Source: Halovibrio variabilis
GTDB lineage: Bacteria > Pseudomonadota > Gammaproteobacteria > Pseudomonadales > Halomonadaceae
Direction of reading: 5' to 3'
Assembly: GCF_007991175.1 (NCBI RefSeq)
Contig: NZ_BJXV01000022.1
Location: 1-51,075 of the forward strand
DNA: 51,075 nucleotides
Shown one piece after another: positions 43,904-51,075 of this stretch; the first letter of the stretch is position 1, and each line of letters starts with the position of its first letter. The position numbers and the translations under genes were made by a program. The notes under the pieces were generated by a model. It was not told where the DNA came from and did not search any database. It saw only the letters and a list, made by a program, of their open reading frames with translations.

Positions 43904-44082
43904 CTGATTGTCAGCGCTAAAGTAGCAGTCATTTGCTAAAAAGTTGCTAAATAGTACCAAGGAAAACCGTACTGCTCGGGATTGACAGGGATAGGAGGAG
44001 GCGCGACTCTAAGCCTATTCGCTGTCTGGCACTAAGCCACGTTTAACACGTTGTTAAGAACACCACATCGTTAAGAAAACGC

Positions 44083-44098
44083 AGCTAAAAATTTAGCT
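44083..44098. promoter_or_regulatory. Palindrome before rsd
   Basis: AGCTAAAAATTTAGCT, a perfect palindrome of 7 + 2 + 7, about 26 bases before the start codon. The gap 43904-44124 holds no gene. Confidence 0.45.
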
Positions 44099-44124
44099 AC
44101 AAGGTGAGTTTAAGGAGAAGCCCC

Positions 44125-44613
44125 ATGCTCGAAGATTGTAAAAATGCCCTGGAGCGCTGGGGAGGCGTGCATACCCTGATCGACCGCTGGCTTGATCAGC
44201 GCCGTCAGCTATTAGTCAGCTTTATCGAGTTGAAAGAAGCGTGTGATGCAGAACTGGAAGCAGTGAGCAAAGCGCCCATTGATACCTTCAGTGAAAAGCT
44301 AATGGATTACATCAGCGCTGGTCACTTTGAAATCTATCCCCAGCTGTCGGAAGAGGCGCGGGCCTTTGGTGATGAAGGCGGACTGGTTATCGCAGAAAAA
44401 TTGCTTGAGCGTTTGGACATGTCCACCGAGATGGTGTTGGAATTTGACACCGATTTTGGCTCCACGCAAAGTTGCGAACAAAATATTGCCCGGCTGCCTG
44501 CCTGGATTGACCGTTTGGCCCGCGGCCTCACCGAACGCTTCGCGCTGGAAGACCAGTTAATCGCACGCTTACACGCCGCTCATAGCCCGCAGCAAACCAA
44601 AGCGCCTGCCTAA
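44125..44613 (+). CDS. rsd: Sigma-70 regulator Rsd/AlgQ
   Basis: The 162-residue helical protein matches Rsd/AlgQ: MLEDCKNALERWGGVHTLID, WLDQRRQLLVSFIELK, DYISAGHFEIYPQL, and FGSTQSCEQNIARLPAWI. Rsd binds region 4 of sigma-70 and favours alternative sigma factors in stationary phase. AAGGAG lies 7 bases before ATG 44125. Next to dsbB, as AlgQ is in Pseudomonas. Confidence 0.93.
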   Translation: MLEDCKNALERWGGVHTLIDRWLDQRRQLLVSFIELKEACDAELEAVSKAPIDTFSEKLMDYISAGHFEIYPQLSEEARAFGDEGGLVIAEKLLERLDMSTEMVLEFDTDFGSTQSCEQNIARLPAWIDRLARGLTERFALEDQLIARLHAAHSPQQTKAPA

Positions 44614-44630
44614 GAAGCAGCCCGGGTTTT

Positions 44631-44725
44631 GTAGGAGCGCAATTTATTGCGCGATCAGGAAGGATCGTGACGCCGACGTTTATCGCTCGTAGAGAGTCTG
44701 ATCGCCCGACAAGTCTGGCTCCTAC
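44631..44725. repeat. BIME palindromic element, unit 1
   Basis: Left half GTAGGAGCGCAATTTATTGC-GCGATCAGG and right half GTCTGATCGCCCGACAAGTC-TGGCTCCTAC are inverted relatives. Period to unit 2 is 122 bases. Confidence 0.85.
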
Positions 44726-44752
44726 GAGGCCTGGGTGCTTGCACCGGGTTTT

Positions 44753-44847
44753 GTAGGAGCTCAATTTATTGAGCGATCAGGAAGGATCAAGCCGCCGTAG
44801 GCAATTGCTTGTAGACGGTCTAATCGCCCGACAAGTCTGGCTACTAC
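44753..44847. repeat. BIME palindromic element, unit 2
   Basis: Same layout as unit 1, but the left stem has AGCTCAA...TTGAGC instead of AGCGCAA...TTGCGC: both arms changed together. It ends 8 bases before the RND gene stop. Confidence 0.85.
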
Positions 44848-44854
44848 TGGGCGT

Positions 44855-47800
44855 TTAACGACGTTTACCCCCAAGCACCAACATGCAGGGCGTAAGCAGC
44901 AGCGTTAAGGCGGTAGCAAAGGTGAGGCCGCCGGCAATGGCGCTGGACATCTGCGTCCACCACTGGGCAGAGGGCGCGTTAAAGCCTAGCGCGGGTGTGA
45001 ACAGGTCAACATTGATTCCCAGCACCATTGGCATCAGCCCCAACACCGTGGTGATCGCCGTTAGCAACACCGGACGCAGGCGTAGGCAGCCTGCTTCCAG
45101 GGCGGCTTCGCCGGGCGTCATGTTTTGCCCGCGTAGCTCATTATAGGTATCGATCAAGACGATATTGTTATTAACCACAATACCCGCCAGGGCAATGACC
45201 CCCATGCCTACCATGACGATGCCAAACGCTTGGCCGGTAATCAGCAGGCCCATCAGTACCCCCGCCGTCGAGAATACAATCGCCGAAAGCACCAGCCCCG
45301 CCTGATAAAAGCTGTTGAACTGGGTCACTAAAATCAGCGCCATCAAGCCGATCGCCACCAAAAACGCACTGGTTAGGAACTGCATCGATTCCTGCTGGTC
45401 CTCCTGCTCGCCTGCCACATTGACCATGAGGCTATCGGGCAAGCTATCGCGGCCAGCGTCGAGCAATGCGCGCAGGCGTTCATCGGCGAGATACCCAGGG
45501 GCCAGGTCGGCATCCAGGGTAATCGCCCGCCGACCATCAATGCGATTAAGTGTGCCGACCTTAGGCGCAGGTTCCAGGGTCACAAAGTGTGAAATGGGCA
45601 CCTGGCCCCGCTGGGTATTGATGGTTAAGCGTTCTAACTGATCAAGCGAGCGCCAGCTGTGTGGCAGCCGCACACGAATATCCACTTCGTCGTTGACCTC
45701 GGGCGGGCGGTAACTCGCCACCTGAAGCCCGGTGGTCAGCAATTGTACCGCGCTGCCGATGGTCGTTACGTCGGTGCCCATGCGCGCGGCGGCTTCGCGG
45801 TCCACGTTAACCCGCCACTCTACGCCTGGGAGGCTGCGGTTATCCTGAATATCCTCGAAGCCGCCCAGCTCGCGCATTAACTGAGTCAGTTGGTTAACCC
45901 CGGCATCGGCAACGTCGGGATCGCTGGCGCTGACTTCTAGTACTATGGGCTTGCCGCCGCCGGGGCCCATCTCCTGCTCTTGAAACTCTAGCGTAATGCC
46001 GGGAATATCGCCGGCGCGCTCGGCCATATCGTCCAGGATAGCCTGAGCCGGGCGGCGCTCATGCCAGTCGATAAACTGAAACTGCAGCATGCCGATCACA
46101 TCGTTACCCATCTGCTCGTTAGGCACCGCAAAAGAGCGCGCGTACAGCGCTCTGACTTCGCTCATGCCGGACAGCTTGGTTTCTACTCGCTGGACGATGG
46201 CGTCGGTTTCTTGCGCGGAAAAATCCCCCCGGGCGCGCACTAGCACCTGAGCGCTGTCGGGTTCCACGTTGGGAAAAAAGTCGACGCCGTGGTTGAAGCG
46301 GGCATAGCCGGTATACAGCAGTGCCATTAACAGTACAGTGATCAGCAGTACCCAGGCCGGGTGCTTGAGCAGCCTGGCGAGCAGGTGGCGATAGCCGCGC
46401 CCAAAGGCTGTCGTGCCTTCTTCATGGTTGGCTGCTAAAGGCGTCGCTGCAGTCCGTGTGAATAATCGGCCCAAGGTGGGCAAAAACACCAGCGCCATGG
46501 CAAGCGACGCCAGCAGGCACAAAATCACCGTGGCGGGCAGGTACTTCATAAACTGACCCACCACGCCGGGCCAAAACAGCAGTGGAACAAACACCGCCAG
46601 CGTCGTCGCGGTGGAGGCAATCACCGGCCAGCTCATGCGTGAGGCGGCATTCAGCCACGCCTGGTGGGGCGTCTGGCCATTGCGCAGGTGGCGGTCGGCA
46701 AGCTCGCTGACCACAATCGCGCCGTCGACCAGCATGCCCGCGACTAGAATCAGTGCAAACAGCACCACGATATTGAGCGTAAAGCCAAGCGCCCAGACCA
46801 GCAGGATCCCGGTCAGGAAGGCGCCGGGAATGGTAAGACCGACCAGCAAAGCCATACGCCAGCCCATCACCGCAACCACCACAATCAGTACCAGCACCAC
46901 GGCGGTCAGCACGTTGTTGAGTAGCTCGGAGAGCATGTTTTCGACGGTGGTCGACTCATCCAGAATGGTGGTAAAACGAAGCTGTTCGGGAAGCAGATCA
47001 TCGGCTTCGGCTAAGCGCTCACGTACCGCGGCAATGGTGGCGATGATATTGGCCCCGGCGCGTTTGGAAACTTCCAGCACCACCGCGGGTTGGTCATCAA
47101 TGCGGGCAAAGCCTGCGGGGTCTTTGTAAGTGGGGTTGATCCAGGCCACGTCGCCAAAGGTAACCACGCGATCTTCCTCGACCTTGACCGGCATGTTCAT
47201 CACGTCGTTAAGCGAGGCGATAATGCCGGGTACTTTCAAGGCCAGGCGGCCCGCGCCGGTATCCAGGCTGCCCGCCGCGACCAAGCGGTTATTGCGCGAT
47301 ACCTGATTAAACAGCGCGTCAAAATCGACGCCGTAGCTCTCCAGCACCAGCGGGTCAACGACAATTTCCAGCAGGTCCTCACGCTCGCCGGCAATATCGA
47401 CTTCAAGCACATCGGCGATGCCTTCGATTTCTTCCTGCAGGCGCCGGGCAATCGTCATGCGTTCGCGGGTGTCCAACTGCCCCGAGAGGCCGATGGTTAA
47501 GACCGGAAACTCGGAGACATTGACCTCCATTACCCGCGGCTCATCGGCCTCGTCAGGCAGCTCGCTGCGGGCGATATCGACCCGATCGCGCACATCGGTG
47601 AGCGCGATGTCGGGGTCAAAGCCGGGGTCGAACTCAAGCGTTATCGAGCCATGGCCTTCGCTGGATTGAGCGGTGAACTTGCGCAACCCTTCAATCCCGC
47701 GCAGCTCCTGCTCCATGGGGCGAATCAGTAATCGCTCGCCGTCTTCGGGGCTAACGCCCTCCAGCGACAGCGAGACGTAAATCATCGGGATCGTGACGTC

Positions 47801-47917
47801 AGGGTTGGCTTCCTTGGGAATAGTCTGCCAGGCAACAATGCCCGCCAGAAATAAACTCACCAGCAGCAGTAACGTCGTGCGTGTATGGGCTAACGCCGCA
47901 CTAATTAACTGACGCAT
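44855..47917 (-). CDS. RND efflux transporter permease
   Basis: The 1020-residue inner-membrane protein has the RND plan of twelve membrane segments with two large periplasmic loops. Near the start is TLLLLVSLFLAGIVAWQTIP; central GMLVDGAIVVSELADRHLRN carries the proton-relay type Asp region; in the second half is GIVVNNNIVLIDTYNELRGQ. It pairs with the adjacent membrane-fusion gene, overlapping it by 17 bases. No outer-membrane channel gene is present, so it may use a TolC encoded elsewhere. Substrate unknown; the sequence fits the HAE1-like drug exporters rather than heavy-metal ones. Confidence 0.92.
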   Translation of the reverse strand: MRQLISAALAHTRTTLLLLVSLFLAGIVAWQTIPKEANPDVTIPMIYVSLSLEGVSPEDGERLLIRPMEQELRGIEGLRKFTAQSSEGHGSITLEFDPGFDPDIALTDVRDRVDIARSELPDEADEPRVMEVNVSEFPVLTIGLSGQLDTRERMTIARRLQEEIEGIADVLEVDIAGEREDLLEIVVDPLVLESYGVDFDALFNQVSRNNRLVAAGSLDTGAGRLALKVPGIIASLNDVMNMPVKVEEDRVVTFGDVAWINPTYKDPAGFARIDDQPAVVLEVSKRAGANIIATIAAVRERLAEADDLLPEQLRFTTILDESTTVENMLSELLNNVLTAVVLVLIVVVAVMGWRMALLVGLTIPGAFLTGILLVWALGFTLNIVVLFALILVAGMLVDGAIVVSELADRHLRNGQTPHQAWLNAASRMSWPVIASTATTLAVFVPLLFWPGVVGQFMKYLPATVILCLLASLAMALVFLPTLGRLFTRTAATPLAANHEEGTTAFGRGYRHLLARLLKHPAWVLLITVLLMALLYTGYARFNHGVDFFPNVEPDSAQVLVRARGDFSAQETDAIVQRVETKLSGMSEVRALYARSFAVPNEQMGNDVIGMLQFQFIDWHERRPAQAILDDMAERAGDIPGITLEFQEQEMGPGGGKPIVLEVSASDPDVADAGVNQLTQLMRELGGFEDIQDNRSLPGVEWRVNVDREAAARMGTDVTTIGSAVQLLTTGLQVASYRPPEVNDEVDIRVRLPHSWRSLDQLERLTINTQRGQVPISHFVTLEPAPKVGTLNRIDGRRAITLDADLAPGYLADERLRALLDAGRDSLPDSLMVNVAGEQEDQQESMQFLTSAFLVAIGLMALILVTQFNSFYQAGLVLSAIVFSTAGVLMGLLITGQAFGIVMVGMGVIALAGIVVNNNIVLIDTYNELRGQNMTPGEAALEAGCLRLRPVLLTAITTVLGLMPMVLGINVDLFTPALGFNAPSAQWWTQMSSAIAGGLTFATALTLLLTPCMLVLGGKRR

Positions 47918-49034
47918 TAACGCTATCCTGATCAGATGACGGTTGTGAAATGATGGCCTCTTCTACGGCAACGGGTTCCACCGTTTCGCCGGTTTCCACC
48001 ATGCCAGCGCCTAGCGTAATCAGGCGTAGCGGGTTGGGCAGGCCGGTCACATAGGCGCGCTGCGTATCGGCACTGACGAGCTCGATGGAGGTCTGCTGGA
48101 CCTGGTCGTTGTCATCCAGGTGCTTGACCGCCAGTTGGCCCTGGCTATTCAAACTGAGCAGCGCGGGCGACAGGGTATGCACCTGACGGGGCGGCAGGGT
48201 AATGGTCAGCTCCGCGCTGCCGCCTGCCAAGCGTTTACCGGCTGGGTTATCCAGCGTCGCTTCGATATAAAAACTGCGCGTGGCCTCTTCGGCACGGTGG
48301 CTAATAAACGTAAGCTCGCCTTTCAGGTGGTCACCGTTTAGCAGCCGCGCCGTCACCGGCAGGCCCTCGCTTAAATCGCCTACCTGTTGCTGGGAAACCC
48401 AGGCAGCTCCTTTCAAACGGCGGTCGTCGACTAGCTGGGCCCACTCCTCGCCGGGCTGCAGCAGATCGCCTAGCTCCACCTGAACACGGTTCAGCACGCC
48501 ATCAAACGGCGCGCTGGGGCGGCTGTCCTCGAGCTGCTTTTGCAGCTGTGCCACCGACGCGGCGCTAGCGCTCAATGCGCTTTGCAGGCGCAGTAGCTCC
48601 GGCTGCGAAATCAATTCCCGCTGGCGCAGGTTGCGTGCGCCGGCATACTCCGCCTCGGCCACCGCGAGCTCATCCTGGGCCTGCTGCAGTTGCTCGGGTA
48701 GGGCGTCGTTATCCAGCACTAGCAGGGTGTCACCGGCCTTAACGCGGCTGCCTTGGGCCACCGGCTTTTCGGCCACAAAGCCCGCCAGGTTGGCACGCAA
48801 GGTGGTCTCGCGCTCGGCGGTCAGCTGCCCCTGAATGATCTGCTGGGGAATAAAGGGGGTGCTCTGCTGGTTGACAATTTCAACGCGTGTTGCCGCTTCG
48901 CTAGAAGAAGCGGTAGCCGGCGCAGTGGTTTGAAAACGCTGAAAATCACCAAAAGCGAGCCATATCACCAGCGCCAACACCAGCAGGCTAGCCAAGGCAT
49001 AAGAGAACGGAATTTTTCGCATGAGGGCGTTCAT
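47901..49034 (-). CDS. RND efflux periplasmic adaptor (membrane fusion protein)
   Basis: The 377-residue protein has an N-terminal membrane anchor (FSYALASLLVLALVIWLAFG), a lipoyl-type barrel segment (LRANLAGFVAEKPVAQGSRV-KAGDTLLVLDN), a helical hairpin (LQQAQDELAVAEAEYAGARN) and beta-barrel domains (LKGELTFISHRAEEATRSFY). ATG 49034 has GAAGGA just upstream; a longer frame to 49145 has none. First gene of the efflux operon. Confidence 0.9.
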   Translation of the reverse strand: MNALMRKIPFSYALASLLVLALVIWLAFGDFQRFQTTAPATASSSEAATRVEIVNQQSTPFIPQQIIQGQLTAERETTLRANLAGFVAEKPVAQGSRVKAGDTLLVLDNDALPEQLQQAQDELAVAEAEYAGARNLRQRELISQPELLRLQSALSASAASVAQLQKQLEDSRPSAPFDGVLNRVQVELGDLLQPGEEWAQLVDDRRLKGAAWVSQQQVGDLSEGLPVTARLLNGDHLKGELTFISHRAEEATRSFYIEATLDNPAGKRLAGGSAELTITLPPRQVHTLSPALLSLNSQGQLAVKHLDDNDQVQQTSIELVSADTQRAYVTGLPNPLRLITLGAGMVETGETVEPVAVEEAIISQPSSDQDSVNASVN

Positions 49035-49263
49035 GTCCTTCGCAACACAAAAAGGAGGGGGTAAAACCGTGGGTACCATAGCGCAACTCAACCTTTTCAG
49101 CGAGTCGCCAAGCGCTGTGTGAAGAGTAGGAATATCAATTGGCAAGTAGTCTCATGTCTGATTGAGTTTTCGCCTCACTGGGCATACCATCTTTGCGTCT
49201 TGAGTTCTGTTGAGCCATTCTCAGGCGAGAACCATCCCTAGGCGAACCAATCAAGGAGCAATG

Positions 49264-50238
49264 ATGAAAGATCCCGTACGTATTGCGATTACCGGCGGTG
49301 CCGGTCAGATCAGCTACTCTCTTATTTTCCGCATCGCCGCTGGCGACATGCTGGGGCCGGATCAGCCAGTCATTCTCCAGCTGCTGGAAATTCCCCAGGC
49401 AATGGACGCCCTGAATGGCGTGGTGATGGAAGTCAACGACTGTGCCTTCCCGTTAGTACAAGACATCGTTGCCACCGATGATCCTAATACTGCGTTCAAA
49501 GACGCTGACTTTGCCCTGCTGGTCGGCGCCCGCCCACGTGGGCCCGGCATGGAGCGTAAAGACCTGCTTGAAGCCAACGCCGCGATCTTCTCTGTACAGG
49601 GTAAGGCGCTTAACGATCACGCCAGCCGTGATGTGAAAGTGCTGGTGGTCGGTAACCCGGCCAACACCAACGCGCTGATTGCATCCGCAAACGCGCCGGA
49701 TATTGACGCAGGCCAGTTCACTGCCATGACGCGTCTGGACCACAACCGTGCGTTGACGCAGCTGGCTCAAAAAACCGGCAAGCACGTCACCGACGTTGAA
49801 AACATGATCATCTGGGGCAACCACAGTGCCACCCAGTACCCGGATCTGGCCCAGTGCAAAGTCGACGGCAAAGCAGCGTTCGATCTGGTTGAGCGCGACT
49901 GGTACGAAACCGACTTTATCCCCACTGTACAGCAGCGCGGTGCGGCAATCATCAAAGCGCGCGGTGCCTCTTCTGCGGCGTCTGCGGCGTCTTCCGCCAT
50001 CGACCACATGCACGACTGGGCGCTGGGTTCAAAAGGCATCGTCAGCATGGCGATTCCGTCTGACGGCAGCTACGGCATTGAGGAAGGCATCATCTACTCC
50101 TACCCAGTGCGCTGCCAGGGTGGTAAGTATGAAATCGTTCAAGGTTTCGAGCTTGACGAATTCAGCCAAGAGAAGATGAAAGCCACCGAGAAAGAGCTGC
50201 GCGAAGAGCGTGCCGCGGTCGAGCACCTGCTCGGCTAA
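49264..50238 (+). CDS. mdh: Malate dehydrogenase (NAD)
   Basis: The 324-residue enzyme shows [88 protein letters not shown] and the catalytic [14 protein letters not shown]. It belongs to the long type-2 MDH group common in proteobacteria. It oxidises malate to oxaloacetate in the TCA cycle. ATG 49264 is 5 bases from AAGGAG; ATG 49261 is too close. Confidence 0.96.
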   Translation: MKDPVRIAITGGAGQISYSLIFRIAAGDMLGPDQPVILQLLEIPQAMDALNGVVMEVNDCAFPLVQDIVATDDPNTAFKDADFALLVGARPRGPGMERKDLLEANAAIFSVQGKALNDHASRDVKVLVVGNPANTNALIASANAPDIDAGQFTAMTRLDHNRALTQLAQKTGKHVTDVENMIIWGNHSATQYPDLAQCKVDGKAAFDLVERDWYETDFIPTVQQRGAAIIKARGASSAASAASSAIDHMHDWALGSKGIVSMAIPSDGSYGIEEGIIYSYPVRCQGGKYEIVQGFELDEFSQEKMKATEKELREERAAVEHLLG

Positions 50239-50282
50239 ACGCGCCCGCTGGCGGCTTTAGATAAACGCCAGTCAACGCCAAT

Positions 50283-50309
50283 CCCCGTAAGTGTGATGCT
50301 TGCGGGGTT
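50283..50309 (+). terminator. Rho-independent terminator of mdh
   Basis: CCCCGTAAG pairs with CTTGCGGGG (one G-T pair), followed by seven T. Confidence 0.9.
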
Positions 50310-50348
50310 TTTTTATGGGTGGGTGAAAATATTTAACAGGTGGTTTTT

Positions 50349-50510
50349 GTAGCGCGGTGTAAGCGTCAGCGCACCCGCGACGGCGGCCCGGCGCGAAAGC
50401 AGCGCGAAGCGGCCGGTATTGGCGGAGGCGCCACTGGGCGTCGTTCCGCCGCCTCCCGTGGGTGCCTCAAAACGCTCGCTGAACTCGCGTTCCTCGTTAC
50501 CACGCGCTAC
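50349..50510 (+). repeat. MITE-like element, copy 6 (162 bp)
   Basis: GTAGCGCGGTGTAAGCGTCA to TTACCACGCGCTAC, same orientation as the other copies. Confidence 0.8.
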
Positions 50511-50534
50511 AAGTACCTGCATCAGTTGGGGGTC

Positions 50535-50571
50535 ATAGCGCGTGGTAAGCGTCAGCGCACCTGCGGGACTC
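50535..50571 (+). repeat. MITE-like element, left-end fragment
   Basis: ATAGCGCGTGGTAAGCGTCA, GCGCACCTGCGGG. Homology stops about 60 bases before the antitoxin gene. The rest of 50239-50634 has the mdh terminator and an AT-rich promoter region. Confidence 0.7.
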
Positions 50572-50634
50572 GAATTTTGCGTAAAAAGAGTGTCCAATAT
50601 ATAAACGAGTTACTGGGGTATAGAGGAAGTCACG

Positions 50635-50868
50635 ATGCAGGCGATTGAATTTGAGGCAGATATTCAAAATGGGGTAGTGAAAATCCCCGACGAATATGGG
50701 TATTTAAAGAACAGACATGCCAGAATTGTTGTGCTGTATGAAAATACAACAGAGGAATCGAACGTCTCCGCTAGCCAGGTCGGAATAGATTTCGCATCTG
50801 TCAAAGCTCCATCCCTGGCTGCTCATGATGGAGTCGAATACCAAAGGAAACTACGGGATGAGTGGTAG
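50635..50868 (+). CDS. Putative antitoxin of a PIN-domain toxin pair
   Basis: The 77-residue protein starts MQAIEFEADIQNGVVKIPDE, the short beta-type N-terminus common in antitoxins of small TA pairs, followed by a flexible acidic C-terminal region that would wrap the toxin. No named domain is certain. GAGGAAG lies 6-7 bases upstream of the ATG. It overlaps the PIN gene by 11 bases, typical of translationally coupled TA pairs; such antitoxins usually autorepress. Confidence 0.7.
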   Translation: MQAIEFEADIQNGVVKIPDEYGYLKNRHARIVVLYENTTEESNVSASQVGIDFASVKAPSLAAHDGVEYQRKLRDEW

Positions 50869-51075
50869 TTACTTACTTGACACCAATGTCTTTATTAATG
50901 CCATTGAACGTCAGTTACGTTTACCTGCCGCTCATTACGCCTATTCTGTCATCACTGAGCTTGAGCTACTGGCTTTTCCCGGTTTGGTCCCAGAAGAAGA
51001 GCAGGCCATTAAAGCGATATTGGTTCAGTTAACCAGAGTAGAGCTGGATCATCAGGTCAAAACGGAAACCATCAA
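50858..51075 (+). CDS. PIN-domain toxin (VapC-like), cut by the window end
   Basis: The visible 72 residues are MSGSYLLDTNVFINAIERQL, then SVITELELLAFPGLVPEEEQ. LLDTNVFIN carries the first acidic residue of the PIN nuclease site and ITELE the second. PIN toxins cleave tRNA or rRNA. The 3' end lies outside the window, so integrity cannot be judged. Confidence 0.75.
   Translation, partial: MSGSYLLDTNVFINAIERQLRLPAAHYAYSVITELELLAFPGLVPEEEQAIKAILVQLTRVELDHQVKTETI

Overview
The window (51 kb, high GC) looks like the chromosome of a halophilic gammaproteobacterium of the Halomonas type. Pointers are a glucosylglycerate compatible-solute pathway, Pseudomonas/Halomonas-like gene order (nrdR-ribD-ribB-ribH-nusB-thiL-pgpA; nudE-yrfG-hslR-hslO-pckA; gshA-dsbB-rsd) and several chemoreceptors. 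This is inferred from gene content only. No tRNA, rRNA, CRISPR array or intact insertion sequence was seen.

Region 1 (1-4.7 kb) is an accessory patch. It holds decayed Rpn-type nuclease/transposase genes with near-identical cores and divergent C-terminal tails, extra orphan tails, two antisense IS630 transposase scraps, and a metallo-beta-lactamase/beta-CASP hydrolase gene bracketed by a direct repeat of about 46 bp. Region 2 (4.7-7.2 kb) has two lipoprotein genes, one FlgO-like, divergent from a MotB/OmpA-like gene. Region 3 (7.2-13.6 kb) is the most interesting. A candidate small RNA with its own promoter and terminator lies opposite a candidate NtrC site plus sigma-54 promoter, which precedes glucosyl-3-phosphoglycerate phosphatase and synthase genes. 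A GH13 phosphorylase gene nearby has its own candidate sigma-54 promoter, and a chemoreceptor lies between them. This suggests a nitrogen-controlled glucosylglycerate cycle.

Region 4 (13.8-20.6 kb) is a housekeeping operon for riboflavin, NusB, ThiL and PgpA. The usual ribE is absent and RibB carries a degenerate GTP cyclohydrolase domain. Region 5 (20.6-24.7 kb) is a REP array with its RAYT transposase at the centre, followed by a Lon protease that may be a second copy. Region 6 (24.8-30.5 kb) carries two paralogous PAS chemoreceptors and a Gfo/Idh/MocA oxidoreductase. Region 7 (31-37.6 kb) has nudE, yrfG, hslR, hslO, pckA, a Tat-exported MsrB and an FMN alpha-hydroxy-acid dehydrogenase. Region 8 (38-44.6 kb) has a LysR regulator, a DUF1127 protein, tex, gshA, dsbB and rsd. 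Region 9 (44.6-51 kb) has an RND efflux pair, malate dehydrogenase and a PIN-type toxin-antitoxin pair cut by the window end.

Gaps between genes are rich in repeats: a REP/RAYT family, a second palindromic BIME family, a MITE-like element of about 163 bp with terminal inverted repeats in three clusters, and many short tandem duplications of 12-16 bp, most often 14 bp.
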